From positions 62,001-126,000 of the forward strand of contig JBAZVN010000001.1 in assembly GCA_041660815.1 (NCBI GenBank): a stretch of DNA of 64,000 nt, read 5' to 3'. The stretch is from PALSA-1006 sp041660815 (lineage in GTDB: Bacteria > Pseudomonadota > Gammaproteobacteria > Burkholderiales > Gallionellaceae). The notes beneath the pieces are model-generated. The model had not been told where the DNA came from. It made no database searches and was given only the letters and a program-made list of their open reading frames with translations. Positions 25,313-34,991 of the stretch are shown here, piece after piece. Position numbers and translations under genes: made by a program. Within the stretch, counting starts at the first letter, position 1. Every line of letters starts with the position of its first letter.

Positions 25313-26724
25313 TATTGCCACTCCCTTACATCTACAAAATGACCGGCAATTGCCGCCGCCGCCGCCATTTCCGGACTCACCAAATGTGTGCGCCCACCCT
25401 GCCCCTGACGCCCTTCAAAATTGCGATTCGAAGTGGACGCACAGCGCTCACCCGAAGCCAATTTGTCATCGTTCATCGCCAGACACATCGAGCATCCCGG
25501 ATCACGCCATTCAAATCCCGCTTCGATAAAAATCTTGTCCAGACCTTCCTGTTCGGCCTGCGCTTTAACCAAACCGGAACCCGGCACAACCATCGCCAGT
25601 TTCACATTGGCCGCGACTTTTTTACCCTTGGCCACTGCCGCCGCCGCACGCATATCTTCGATGCGCCCGTTGGTGCAGGAACCGATAAACGCCTTGTCGA
25701 TCATTATTTCGGTAATCGGCGTATTGGCCTGCAAGCCCATATATTGCAGGGCACGCTCGGTGTCGCCGCGCTTGACCGCATCACTGATAGTGGCCGGGTC
25801 GGGCACGCGTCCGTCCACTGCCAACACCATTTCGGGTGAAGTGCCCCAAGTCACTTGTGGCTTAATTTGTGCGGCATCCAACTCCAGCGTTGCGTCAAAT
25901 TTTGCCCCGGCATCGCTATGTAAGGTGCGCCAATAAACAACCGCCTCATCCCACTGCGCGCCCTGCGGCGCAAACGGACGGCCTTTGCAATACGCAAAAG
26001 TAGTTTCATCGGCGGCCACCATACCGGCGCGCGCACCTGCCTCAATCGCCATATTGCACAAGGTCATACGCGCTTCCATGCTCAGCGCGCGAATGGTCGA
26101 ACCGCCGAATTCAATCGCGAATCCCGTACCGCCTGCCGTACCGATTTTACCGATCACTTCCAGCGCGATATCTTTCGCCGTCACACCCTTGCCTAGCGCA
26201 CCTTCCACTTTTACCAGCATCGCCTTGGATTTTTTTGCGACGAGACATTGCGTCGCCATCACATGCTCGACTTCCGAGGTGCCGATACCGTGCGCCAGCG
26301 CGCCAAAAGCGCCGTGCGTGCTGGTATGCGAATCACCGCACACCACCGTCATGCCCGGCAAAGTAGCGCCCTGTTCCGGCCCCATCACATGCACCACACC
26401 CTGGCGAATGTCATTCATTTTGAATTCGGTGATGCCATATTCGGCGCAATTAGCATCCAGCGTTTCCACTTGCAAACGCGAGATCGGATCTTCGATGCCG
26501 GTGGTACGCTGCAGATGCACGGTCGGCACGTTGTGATCCGGTACCGCCAAAATTGAGTTGACACGCCAGGGTTTGCGCTGCGCCAGCTTCAAGCCTTCAA
26601 AGGCTTGCGGACTGGTCACTTCATGCACCAAGTGACGGTCGATATAGATGAGTGATGTGCCGTCCGGCTCGGTGCGAACCAGATGACTATTCCAGAGTTT
26701 GTCGTATAAAGTTTGAGCGTTCAT
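25312..26724 (-). CDS. leuC: 3-isopropylmalate dehydratase large subunit
   Basis: 470 residues, aconitase-family subunit carrying a [4Fe-4S] cluster; it isomerises 2- to 3-isopropylmalate with LeuD. Cluster ligands are visible in FIGSCTNGRIEDM and in DPGCSMCLAMN (Cys-x2-Cys). Other family marks: TLYDKLWNSHLV start, VVCGDSHTSTHGAFGALAHGIGTSEVEHV and ERCASTSNRNFEGRQG. First gene of the leuC-leuD-leuB unit; a promoter is visible at 26751-26779. Confidence 0.97.
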   Translation of the reverse strand: MNAQTLYDKLWNSHLVRTEPDGTSLIYIDRHLVHEVTSPQAFEGLKLAQRKPWRVNSILAVPDHNVPTVHLQRTTGIEDPISRLQVETLDANCAEYGITEFKMNDIRQGVVHVMGPEQGATLPGMTVVCGDSHTSTHGAFGALAHGIGTSEVEHVMATQCLVAKKSKAMLVKVEGALGKGVTAKDIALEVIGKIGTAGGTGFAIEFGGSTIRALSMEARMTLCNMAIEAGARAGMVAADETTFAYCKGRPFAPQGAQWDEAVVYWRTLHSDAGAKFDATLELDAAQIKPQVTWGTSPEMVLAVDGRVPDPATISDAVKRGDTERALQYMGLQANTPITEIMIDKAFIGSCTNGRIEDMRAAAAVAKGKKVAANVKLAMVVPGSGLVKAQAEQEGLDKIFIEAGFEWRDPGCSMCLAMNDDKLASGERCASTSNRNFEGRQGQGGRTHLVSPEMAAAAAIAGHFVDVREWQ

Positions 26725-26750
26725 TAGTATGTTCTTTCGCAGGACTGGCG

Positions 26751-26779
26751 ATTATGCCACAGCGCTGGCGGCTTGACAG
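26751..26779 (-). promoter_or_regulatory. Promoter of leuCDB
   Basis: On the minus strand, CTGTCA (26779-26774), a 17-bp spacer and CATAAT (26756-26751) preceded by TGG form a good sigma-70-like promoter with extended -10, 27 bp upstream of the leuC ATG. The short leader leaves no room for a classical leucine attenuator. Confidence 0.6.
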
Positions 26780-26944
26780 CCCATGAGACTGTTAAAAAAA
26801 CACTGCTTAAAGTTCAAGGGACACCTCCGCAGAAATTAAGTTATCAGAGTGGAAAGTCGCTTGCAAACGTAGCCCGATATCATTCATCATATTGATTATT
26901 AAGGTTAATTTATCCACTCTTAATTACCCTTAACTACACTCGTA

Positions 26945-29900
26945 TTAATAATTCTCGCGCATATAGATAAACTGCTTGCGGCCTTGATAGACGCCAAAGA
27001 AGGCGCGTGCAGTTGGATCTTGAGAATAAGTTGCGCCAGTTTGCAAATAAGTCATTCCGGCTGCCGAGGTAGCGCTGCAAACAGCATCGTTGGTGGAAAG
27101 ATCAACACATACATCCGAAGTCACTTGCACAGCAGGGGCGCCTAGTGTGATATTCCACAGGCCGGCTTTGCCTGATACCGGCGTTACACTATTTATTGCC
27201 ACACTCGCTTTGCTCGAATTTATATTGCCGGAAATAAGGTTGGTACAACTATCCAAATCATTACGAATCCACGCCGACCCGTTCCAATATTGCGCTTCCA
27301 TCGGCATGGTCAAATTAAGCAACTCTGAACCCACCACATTGGAAAGTTTAAGGCGACCAAAACGCATACGTAGCGGGCTCCCTGCGAACTTTTTGTAGGT
27401 AAAGCCGCTGCCTCCAGCCACAGCAGGATTCATATTGGCACCGCTGACTATTGGCACAGTAGCCACGTCGCCATCCGTCACCGTGAGGCCGACATCAAGA
27501 GACTCGAAAGAGCCCCAGGTGGCATCGGGTAGCGTAGTCGCAGGGCGGGTAAACGTAGCGTTCGCGCTCGTCAGCGTGTAGACACCCAAGTTCCAGTTGC
27601 CTGCAGGCAATGCAAAGCGCGCCGAAAGATCAGTGCCATTATCGCTATTTTCTGCACCCAAGCTGACAATGCCGGGCGCATAGGGCGGAACGTAATTTTT
27701 TGTCACGCCGTTCGCAGCATTTCTGGCTTCGACCACATTGGCAGAGGACAGCGAAACGGGCTGCCCCATGTAAGTAACAGCCCCCGCCGCACAGGCATCA
27801 GTGACAACCCCTACATTCGTAAAATGATCCGGCACAAAGCGACCGAAGGGACCCGCTGCAGCCGAGCCAAACTGGCAGGAGAACTTGCCATTAGCATCAA
27901 CCGTGTTGCTAAAACCCGAAGTGCACTCCCCCTTCACCGAGTCCACTTGAGCAAAGGTATCGTCATAAAGCGCATATTGAGACAAGTTGAAATTGCCCAC
28001 TTCAGAATAGGTAAATCCATTGGCCGTTGAAATTCCACCGGTCGCAGCCGGAAAAGAAACCGAGGTCAAAGCACCCAAATTTGCCAAGTTGGTGACAACC
28101 AGACTGGAATTAAGCTTGGGTGTCCCCGTATAGAGAGTGGCTGCCGCCGTCGTGGTCAGCGCAAAGGTATCCGTTCCCGCTCGGAATACAGGCGTGCCAG
28201 CGCTACCCGCCTGTGTGGCACTGCTCGTCACCACGTAGGTCTGTGGTCGGATTGCAAAATTATCCGTGGAACAGGAATAATTGGGGCCCGCTGTTGTCAC
28301 GCGCACGCGGACATTGGGCGCGGCATTGGCGTAAGTGAAGCTGAATGGCTTGCGCGGGGTGGCGTTGCTAAAAGCGGAAGGTACTGCTGTGCTCGAATTG
28401 GCGAGAAATGCATGAGTACTACATGTACCGCTGCTGGCATCGACAAGCTCAACTGCGGTAGCCGTCTGATTACCCGCGCTCAACTTCAAAACATCCAGAT
28501 TAAAAGCCGTGCTCGCCAGCTTGGTGAAAATCGGCGTATTCGCGGCAGCGCCCACCTCAATCACATCGAAGGTGCAGGCAGCAAAGCTCAAGCTGCAAGT
28601 CTGAGTCGCCCCATTGAAACACTGGGTCGCATAAGCGGCCGTGGGCACGGTTGCGGTCGCCCCCAGAGTGTCCGTACGTACAGTTGCGTCGGTGAGCGTG
28701 ACGGTAGCTTGTCCGCCGCTGAAGGTAAGCGGTGAAGCGGGCGTCCACGTACCACCCGGCGCCGAGCTCAAAGTAACCGTTACGCTATTCTGGTAAAGCG
28801 AGGTGCATCCCGCGTCGGCGCAGGCCTTTACGATCACCGTCGCCGGTATACCCGTGCAGGCTGAACCGCCATGCTCTATTTTGATGTGATGCAGGGCGGG
28901 AGTCGCCAGCCCCTTTACCGTGCAGATACTCAGGTTGTCGATTTCGTGAACATTGGTCGATGCCCCCGTGGAACCGGTAATCGACAAATTCCAACTAGCC
29001 GGAACAGCATTCTGACTGTAGCCCGGATCCTTGACATCCAGCGCCGTACAACCGCTCGTTACCCCCGGGGGACAACCGATCAAGGTTGTGTAAGCCGTGC
29101 CGCCTCCGCTGGTGTCGCGCTCGACCGAAGTCCAAGCATGAATACCGTCAGTGTGATCGACCACGATGCGATAACGATGGGGAGGCACCAGCACGGCCAC
29201 CGAATCAATAGTCGGGGTCAGCGTAGTGGTTCCCTGCAAAAAACGATACCCCGACATGCCGCTACCCGATCCGCGAACCGCCACCGAGTTGGCTACCACC
29301 GCTGCCGAGCCACCATTGCGCCCCTCCGTATTGGCCGAATAGTTGCCGTATTCGTCGATCCCGATTCCCAGCCAGCCCCCGGCGAAACCCGGACACCCCC
29401 CCACCGTAGTGCAATCGGAAATCGGGGTATAGCCCTTTTGGGCATAACCAAGCGACCCGCCAAAAGCCCCCACCTGAGGTGCCACGGACGCATCGGAAAG
29501 AATCACACCGATGCCGTCGGCATGGGTGCCGCCATAGGCAAAATGATCGAACTCCAAGGTGACCTTATTGCCTGCGGCAGGGATCATGCGTTGCAACGTC
29601 GCCCAGGTCGCCACACCTGTTGTAGCGTTGGTAAGCCGCAAGCGGTTGCCGAAGATAACCGGATTGCCGAATGCCCCTGTCTTGTTACCCACCGACCAGT
29701 TTGTCCCGGGCGAAGTATTGTCCCCCCCCGTAAAAGAATCGGAAAAACAGTTGTTGGTTGAAATTTCGCCGACAGCAAACTCGCCAAAACCGCTGATGCC
29801 GGTCGCCTGAGTGGAATAGGCGTTCCTTATGCCTGCGGTCTGCATAGACCATATCCCCGCAGACTTGAAGGCGACATTGAAACTGCCGGTGTTAGCGCCA

Positions 29901-32290
29901 GCATCCACTTCGACCGTAGTGCATGAGCCGGTATTGGCGCAGAACTGAAAGGTCGCCGCATAAGCGACGGAAGACGGCAGCGTGCCGGCAGTTAGCGTCC
30001 AATAATGGTTGGCGCTCTTCGTCGCATCAATACCGGAACCGCTTGATGTCGTATCGGAGTGATCGCCCGCATCGACGCGGCCCGTGAGCGTTCCTCCCGC
30101 AGTCGCCCCAATCGCCACTGACATAGGCGCATAACCCGTGCTGTCGCCCACATGATAAATACAGGTACTGGCGGTAGTCGGAAAGGTCAGCTGAAGATTG
30201 CCGATCACGTAACCGCTGGTGCGGGAGAGATTACCGTTTCCGCTGTTGGCCGCGCAACTGCCCGCCAATGTCAGAATATTTACGCCGGTAGTGAGGTTGT
30301 TTGCCCCGAGGGATAGCGGAACTGAGGTATTTAACACTTTGGATACATTTAAAGTGATCGCTCCGGTATTGGCAATAATTACACCGCCGGTTGCAGCGAA
30401 AGGGGTGATCCATTCCACTCCTGCTGTTCTTGCTGTTGCCGTGTTGTATTGCAGCGTTGCAGCTGCACCATAGGTTGGCGCGACAGAAGCCGTGGCAGAA
30501 CCTTCCATCGAAAGAATCCCGTTAACGGTTACGCCTGCGGTTGTCATTACCCCAGAACCTGAGAGAGTCAGATTGTTATAAATAGTAGGCTTCACCGTTT
30601 GTGCGGCACCTGTGTAATTAACAATGTTGCCGACCGCAGTCGCAGTCAACGTCGTAATCGTGGGAGTGCTAGCCAGATTTAAGATACTGGCGGCGGTCGC
30701 GTTAACCAAGCTACCTGCTCCAGACAGAACACCAGTCACTGTCAGTGTATTGTTATTCGTTAGCGCCCCGCCGGTAACAACCAGCGTATCGCCCACCGAA
30801 ACTGCGGCGGCGGGAACGGCAGCTATCGTTTTAACCCCAGCTCCGCTCGTGCCAAGCTTGTTATAGGCCGTCGGGTAGATCGTTTGAGCGGCGGTTCCTG
30901 TGTAATTCACCGTATTCCCCACAAAGGTTGCAGTGAGTCCGGCAATGGTCGAAGTGCCTCCGATGTTCAAAATGCTTGCTGCTGCGCCATTCGTTAAGGT
31001 GCCAGCCCCCCCCAACGCAGAGGCAACCGTCACCGTACCGGAATTGATTGCGGTGCCGCTTATGTTCAAGACGGAGTAAGACGTCGCTTTGATAGTTTGC
31101 CCGGTGCCGGTGTAGTTGACGGCATTTCCAGCGATGGTAGCAGTTAACGTAGTGATGGTGGGCGTACTGGCAAGGTTCAAAACACTGGCGGCAGTGGCAT
31201 TAGCTAATGTACCGGTTCCAGACAATACGCCCGTAACCGTCAGGGTATTGTTATTCGTTAGCGTCCCTCCGGTAACTACTAAGGTGCCATTCACCATCAC
31301 TGCGGCGGCGGGTGCTGCCGCTATGGTTTTAACGCCGTTACCACTCATACCAAGTTTGTCGTAGGTCGTTGGAATAATCGTTTGTGCCGCCGCACTCGTG
31401 TAATTGACCGTATTGCCCACAGTGGTTGCGGTCAATGTGGCGATCGTGGGCGTGATGCCCAGATTCAGAATACTCGTATCCAAAGCGTTGGTCAGCGTTC
31501 CCGTGCCAGATAAAGCACCCGTAATTGTCAGCGTACTGTTATTCGTCAGTGCATTATTCACAACCGTAGCGGCCGCAATGGTTTTAATACCGGCTCCGCT
31601 GGTATTGAGCGTGGCGTAAGTCGTAGCTTTGATCGTTTGCGCAGCGGCTCCGGTGTAGTTGACGATATTTCCAACTGCGGTGGCAGTGAGCGTCGTAATG
31701 GCGGATGTACCACCGAGACTCAATGTGCCCGTATTGCTTAACTTACCAGTGCCGGCAAGCGCGGTGCTTACAGTCAACGTACCTGTATTGGTGGCCGTCA
31801 CACCGGCTCCCGTAACTGTAAGTCTAGCCAACGAACCTGTCCCGCTGATAGTTTGTGCTGCGGTTGTTTGTAGCGTGACAGTGACTGTTGTGCTCGTCAA
31901 ATTGGCATTCAAAACCAGCCCTCCGGTACTAGTCAATATCCCCGAAGCTGTTCCGGCAATATTGCCCCCTGCTGGAATGATGACTCCGCCGACACCTACA
32001 TTCGTGGTGCGGTTAGCAGCCCAACTAGCCGTCCCGTTGATCGTCAAGGATAATGCCCGCCCGGGATTGGAATTCATTGTGATAGTGTGCCCGGCCACAA
32101 TGGTGACATCATCTGTTGCCAGCGGCACGTGCCCGCAACTCCAAGTTCCAATGGTTCCCCAGTTTCCGGTTGCCAGCGAATTACAGGCGACTGCATGCGC
32201 ATGCGTCGCGCCGAGCAACATCCCGCCCAAGGATAAGAGCAACGCTATAGATTTCAGCATCTTTTGAAAACCAGGCGTGTTAAACAACAT
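26945..32290 (-). CDS. MshQ-like surface protein with DUF6701 domain
   Basis: 1781 residues. The ATG at 32290 is chosen because AGGAGG lies 6 nt upstream; an in-frame ATG at 32305 actually contains that ribosome binding site. Signal peptide (LLLSLGGMLLGATHAHAV). Then a long Thr/Ala/Gly-rich region of repeated beta-strand units (LTATxxGNxVNYTG, TLTNNNTLTVTGVLSGTGTL). Around 840-1090 is a legume-lectin-like segment (FDHFAYGGTHADGIGVILSD). The C-terminal 640 residues resemble DUF6701 of MshQ proteins (HHIKIEHGG .. CSLSFAACTFDV). It is last in an operon of minor pseudopilins, matching mshCDOPQ order, so it is probably a pilus-associated adhesin. Confidence 0.85.
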   Translation of the reverse strand: MLFNTPGFQKMLKSIALLLSLGGMLLGATHAHAVACNSLATGNWGTIGTWSCGHVPLATDDVTIVAGHTITMNSNPGRALSLTINGTASWAANRTTNVGVGGVIIPAGGNIAGTASGILTSTGGLVLNANLTSTTVTVTLQTTAAQTISGTGSLARLTVTGAGVTATNTGTLTVSTALAGTGKLSNTGTLSLGGTSAITTLTATAVGNIVNYTGAAAQTIKATTYATLNTSGAGIKTIAAATVVNNALTNNSTLTITGALSGTGTLTNALDTSILNLGITPTIATLTATTVGNTVNYTSAAAQTIIPTTYDKLGMSGNGVKTIAAAPAAAVMVNGTLVVTGGTLTNNNTLTVTGVLSGTGTLANATAASVLNLASTPTITTLTATIAGNAVNYTGTGQTIKATSYSVLNISGTAINSGTVTVASALGGAGTLTNGAAASILNIGGTSTIAGLTATFVGNTVNYTGTAAQTIYPTAYNKLGTSGAGVKTIAAVPAAAVSVGDTLVVTGGALTNNNTLTVTGVLSGAGSLVNATAASILNLASTPTITTLTATAVGNIVNYTGAAQTVKPTIYNNLTLSGSGVMTTAGVTVNGILSMEGSATASVAPTYGAAATLQYNTATARTAGVEWITPFAATGGVIIANTGAITLNVSKVLNTSVPLSLGANNLTTGVNILTLAGSCAANSGNGNLSRTSGYVIGNLQLTFPTTASTCIYHVGDSTGYAPMSVAIGATAGGTLTGRVDAGDHSDTTSSGSGIDATKSANHYWTLTAGTLPSSVAYAATFQFCANTGSCTTVEVDAGANTGSFNVAFKSAGIWSMQTAGIRNAYSTQATGISGFGEFAVGEISTNNCFSDSFTGGDNTSPGTNWSVGNKTGAFGNPVIFGNRLRLTNATTGVATWATLQRMIPAAGNKVTLEFDHFAYGGTHADGIGVILSDASVAPQVGAFGGSLGYAQKGYTPISDCTTVGGCPGFAGGWLGIGIDEYGNYSANTEGRNGGSAAVVANSVAVRGSGSGMSGYRFLQGTTTLTPTIDSVAVLVPPHRYRIVVDHTDGIHAWTSVERDTSGGGTAYTTLIGCPPGVTSGCTALDVKDPGYSQNAVPASWNLSITGSTGASTNVHEIDNLSICTVKGLATPALHHIKIEHGGSACTGIPATVIVKACADAGCTSLYQNSVTVTLSSAPGGTWTPASPLTFSGGQATVTLTDATVRTDTLGATATVPTAAYATQCFNGATQTCSLSFAACTFDVIEVGAAANTPIFTKLASTAFNLDVLKLSAGNQTATAVELVDASSGTCSTHAFLANSSTAVPSAFSNATPRKPFSFTYANAAPNVRVRVTTAGPNYSCSTDNFAIRPQTYVVTSSATQAGSAGTPVFRAGTDTFALTTTAAATLYTGTPKLNSSLVVTNLANLGALTSVSFPAATGGISTANGFTYSEVGNFNLSQYALYDDTFAQVDSVKGECTSGFSNTVDANGKFSCQFGSAAAGPFGRFVPDHFTNVGVVTDACAAGAVTYMGQPVSLSSANVVEARNAANGVTKNYVPPYAPGIVSLGAENSDNGTDLSARFALPAGNWNLGVYTLTSANATFTRPATTLPDATWGSFESLDVGLTVTDGDVATVPIVSGANMNPAVAGGSGFTYKKFAGSPLRMRFGRLKLSNVVGSELLNLTMPMEAQYWNGSAWIRNDLDSCTNLISGNINSSKASVAINSVTPVSGKAGLWNITLGAPAVQVTSDVCVDLSTNDAVCSATSAAGMTYLQTGATYSQDPTARAFFGVYQGRKQFIYMRENY
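30596..31900 (-). repeat. Internal tandem repeats in the mshQ-like gene
   Basis: Five degenerate units of about 200-290 bp begin near 30596, 30887, 31096, 31379 and 31636. Each encodes a variant of LTAT..GN.VNYTG followed by AQTI, a KTIAA stretch and TNNNTLTVTGVLSGTG. Units near 30.6 kb and 31.1 kb are particularly similar at DNA level, suggesting recent duplication or gene conversion. Confidence 0.7.
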
Positions 32291-32311
32291 GCACAACCTC
32301 CTCATTATTAT

Positions 32312-32797
32312 TTACAAGGCCAACGTTACGCTGATTTGGCGCTCGACATAATCGGGATTACCGGGTAAACCGCCGTAAACAGCGGAAGCACTCAACATAT
32401 AAACCTGAACCGGAACAGCGTCGATAAATTGTCCGCCATTGCTACATGAAACCTGCACCGTGAATTGCTCAAGTGCCGGAGCTGATAGGGTTACCGATGA
32501 GATTGCGGTGGCCGCCAAACAACTTGAGGCAAAACCACCAACACCGTTTGGAGACGCAACCACATTCGACTGAACAATGTGAAATGCTCCCCACTCGATC
32601 CCAGCCCGGGCGGCCTGATAAGCGCGCTTACCCAAAATATCCATCCCGGTAGATTGACTTTGTGTTGTGGACAGGGTGACAGCGAACATGCCCAGTCCAC
32701 CAATCACCACTAATAAAAATATTGCAGTGACCAGACTAACTCCTCTTTCAATAGGATGATGTTGAAATGCATTATTTTTCCAATTGCTGATTTTCAT
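32312..32797 (-). CDS. MshP/PilX-like pilus assembly protein
   Basis: 161 residues. After a short basic head comes ERGVSLVTAIFLLVVIGGLGMFAVTLS, a type IV pilin-like hydrophobic helix (residues 18-45) in which the usual FTLxE is replaced by VSLVT, as is normal for MshP/PilX proteins. The rest, QAARAGIEWGAFHIVQ and beta-rich Cys-containing sequence, also fits. The start overlaps the end of the MshO-like gene by 4 bp. Confidence 0.82.
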   Translation of the reverse strand: MKISNWKNNAFQHHPIERGVSLVTAIFLLVVIGGLGMFAVTLSTTQSQSTGMDILGKRAYQAARAGIEWGAFHIVQSNVVASPNGVGGFASSCLAATAISSVTLSAPALEQFTVQVSCSNGGQFIDAVPVQVYMLSASAVYGGLPGNPDYVERQISVTLAL

Positions 32798-33672
32798 GGC
32801 GCATTTCCCACATGAACCTCTTGATACAAGCTCACGGTTTCGTTAGCCTGGGTAAGCTGCAAGGTAATCCCGAGCAAGGCACTACGTTGATTCACCACGT
32901 CATAGGCAAAATTGCAGGCACTAACATTGTCGGCAAGAACCGCACTCTGCCCGGTAGTAATAGGCGGAAGCGGATGGCTAAACCCATAATTCCAATAACG
33001 CGTTAAGGTGCAGCTTCCATTGCCGGAAGCATTCAACCCGCACGGAAGCGGAACGCAGGCATAAGTCACCGCTTGCTGCGCACCGTCAACGATTTGAAAA
33101 CGTTGACTATCCAATTTTGCCGAGGCGGGCAGCAATGCCGCGCCCGCCATTGTGATACTGTGGATTGTGCCGGTTACCGCACTTGCTGTGATCGAGCGCA
33201 GCACACCGGAAGCTGTCGTTAGATAAGGGAGTGACGCATCCGACTGTGTGCTGCCCACTACCAGATAATCGCCCGACGCCAAAGGAATAGCGCGACCAGC
33301 CACTTCAAAACAGGTATCGCCTGCCGCCACATCGGGAGAAAAACTTAATGCATCGCCTGCCGCACCGCAGCCACCCGCCCCGGGAGCATGGGCCCGGTAG
33401 CGTCCACCATCCTTACCGGGAATAAATTCGACATAACTACCCGTGGGCGCGCTAATGCTGTTGGGGATGGCAATACGAATATCGCGTATTAAGCGGAAAA
33501 GTGCGGTATCCACAGAATCAGCTAGTTCAGTGCGGCGCGCAATATCCATGTATTGCTGAATCGGTGCAGTGAGAAACACCGCCACCATGCCGCCGACAAT
33601 CCCGGTGATGACCATCACGATGATCATTTCAACAAGAGTAAATCCGGCCTGAATGAGTTTACGCATTTTCAT
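32794..33672 (-). CDS. MshO-like minor pseudopilin
   Basis: 292 residues with a class III prepilin leader: MKMRKLIQAG^FTLVEMIIVMVIT, cleaved after Gly 10, with Glu+5. The long hydrophobic helix continues to about residue 35 and is followed by RTELADSVDTALFRLIRDIRIAIPNS, typical of MshO. Several Cys (GCGAAGD, TCFEV, CVPLPCG) suggest disulfides in the globular domain. Overlaps both neighbours by 4 bp, showing strong translational coupling. Confidence 0.85.
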   Translation of the reverse strand: MKMRKLIQAGFTLVEMIIVMVITGIVGGMVAVFLTAPIQQYMDIARRTELADSVDTALFRLIRDIRIAIPNSISAPTGSYVEFIPGKDGGRYRAHAPGAGGCGAAGDALSFSPDVAAGDTCFEVAGRAIPLASGDYLVVGSTQSDASLPYLTTASGVLRSITASAVTGTIHSITMAGAALLPASAKLDSQRFQIVDGAQQAVTYACVPLPCGLNASGNGSCTLTRYWNYGFSHPLPPITTGQSAVLADNVSACNFAYDVVNQRSALLGITLQLTQANETVSLYQEVHVGNAP

Positions 33673-34157
33673 TGCGGCCCCAAATCAACTACACAACCGA
33701 CCGATCGGATCGCCTCTCCCGCCGGTGAGTTAACAGTTACCGTAATAATCGCCTGACTTGCGGCAGTGACTCCGGGCAGACAGGGAGGCAATACGGGTGA
33801 TGAAACTGCCACATTGGCAATATAGCCGGACAAGCCGGACACTGCCGTACCATTCAATGAGGTTATGCCGGTCATCGTAAAGTTGTTGTATTCCGAAACA
33901 ATATGATAGTCGGAACGGTTACCGGTATTCACCGCACCCGCCGTAGCCGCACTGGAACTAAAATCCTGAAGTTCAATCTCTTCCAGCAACGATTCGGCCA
34001 CCGCCAATGCCTGCTTCCGGATCATCGGATCCACGCTATCGCGCGTTAACGTGTTCATTAAACCCAACAATGAAACCAATGCTATCCCGATGATCACAAT
34101 AAACATTATCAACTCAACCAAACTGACACCGCGCTGACGTATCACTTTGCGCTCCAT
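33669..34157 (-). CDS. MshD-like minor pseudopilin
   Basis: 162 residues. Prepilin leader MERKVIRQRG^VSLVELIMFIVII with Glu+5, helix to about residue 32, then DPMIRKQALAVAESLLEEIELQDF, a motif typical of MshD/PilV-like minor pilins. The C-terminal half is beta-rich with Cys residues near 130 and 156. Coupled by overlap to the MshO-like gene. Confidence 0.85.
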   Translation of the reverse strand: MERKVIRQRGVSLVELIMFIVIIGIALVSLLGLMNTLTRDSVDPMIRKQALAVAESLLEEIELQDFSSSAATAGAVNTGNRSDYHIVSEYNNFTMTGITSLNGTAVSGLSGYIANVAVSSPVLPPCLPGVTAASQAIITVTVNSPAGEAIRSVGCVVDLGPQ

Positions 34158-34256
34158 TTACTATTTGCAGCAAAACCAATCGGGCGGTTTGCAAATTTAT
34201 ACCTGCCAAAGTACCCACAATTTTCAACCGTCCTAGATAATTTTAACGTTATTAAA

Positions 34257-34706
34257 TTAGTGAACATAGCCGGTTTCCACTTCGATCACGATAGGCGCAG
34301 AATCAGTCACGGTTATATTTTGTTGCGCAGCAAAACTGGGTCTACCTAAAGCATTAAAACTGAAATTAGCGCCCCCACTCAGCGTAATATCGTTATTGGG
34401 CGACTTGATGACATACGGAGTCACGCCAGTCGGGCTGGTTAAGTCGCTTCCACAGGCCGCTGTGCTGCCGTAGGTGAGAGTAATAGCTGTGACCGTAAAC
34501 GCCACGCATACAAACTTCCTTTGCGCAACAGCGGTCTTTTGCGCAAAGCGTAAGGTCGCTTTCACCTCATCTGCAAATCCCCGACTTTGAAAAATGTTGG
34601 TATCAAAAAATCTGGGCGCGGCAAACGCGGCGAGGATACCGACGATGATCATCACGGTGATTAATTCGACCAGGGTGAAGCCGGTAATTTTGCGCTTGAG
34701 AATCAT
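34257..34706 (-). CDS. MshC/GspH-like minor pseudopilin
   Basis: About 149 residues from the ATG at 34706, giving a short leader MILKRKITG^FTLVELITVMIIVG with Glu+5. Two upstream in-frame starts (34733, 34766) have no better ribosome binding site and would give an unusually long leader. The segment FADEVKATLRFAQKTAVAQRK and a following beta-sheet with two Cys match GspH/MshC proteins. It is the first gene of the mshCDOPQ-like operon, 99 bp before the MshD-like gene. Major pilin and assembly ATPase genes are not in the window. Confidence 0.82.
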   Translation of the reverse strand: MILKRKITGFTLVELITVMIIVGILAAFAAPRFFDTNIFQSRGFADEVKATLRFAQKTAVAQRKFVCVAFTVTAITLTYGSTAACGSDLTSPTGVTPYVIKSPNNDITLSGGANFSFNALGRPSFAAQQNITVTDSAPIVIEVETGYVH

Positions 34707-34855
34707 TTTTGAATGGCTTATTAAAGGCTGCATGCAATTCGCGCAGTGTATCAAAAAGCATCTCAACCGAATTTATTTCCGCAACGCAAAATATTCTCAC
34801 ATTATTTTGAAAAGTTAAGATTTAGAACAGCTAAAATGCGCGAGGACGGCAGTTT

Positions 34856-34921
34856 GGAGCGCGGGCATCTTGACCGCAGTTTTTCAAAAACAATGAGATG
34901 CGGGCAGGATGCCCGCGCTCC
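34856..34921. repeat. Imperfect 23-bp inverted repeat upstream of tyrA
   Basis: The left arm (34856-34878, GGAGCGCGGGCATC..) and right arm (34899-34921, ..GATGCCCGCGCTCC) pair at 21 of 23 positions around a 20-nt loop. It resembles dispersed palindromic GGAGCGCGGGCATC elements I know from Gallionella-like genomes. It lies in the divergent region between the MSHA operon and tyrA. Confidence 0.85.
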
Positions 34922-34991
34922 ATTAGTTTGGCTGTGTGTGTTTTACACGAAAGTCATCTTTAAGTGATCAAAAAATATCAATAAAATCAAT

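Noticed and set aside
26780..26944. Leucine attenuator upstream of leuC
   Set aside because: No leader peptide with Leu codons is visible and the likely promoter lies only 27 bp before leuC.
28871..29761. Plus-strand open frame opposite the MshQ-like gene
   Set aside because: Arg/His-rich composition typical of antisense reading of a Thr/Ala/Gly-rich gene; the sense protein has a continuous recognised architecture.
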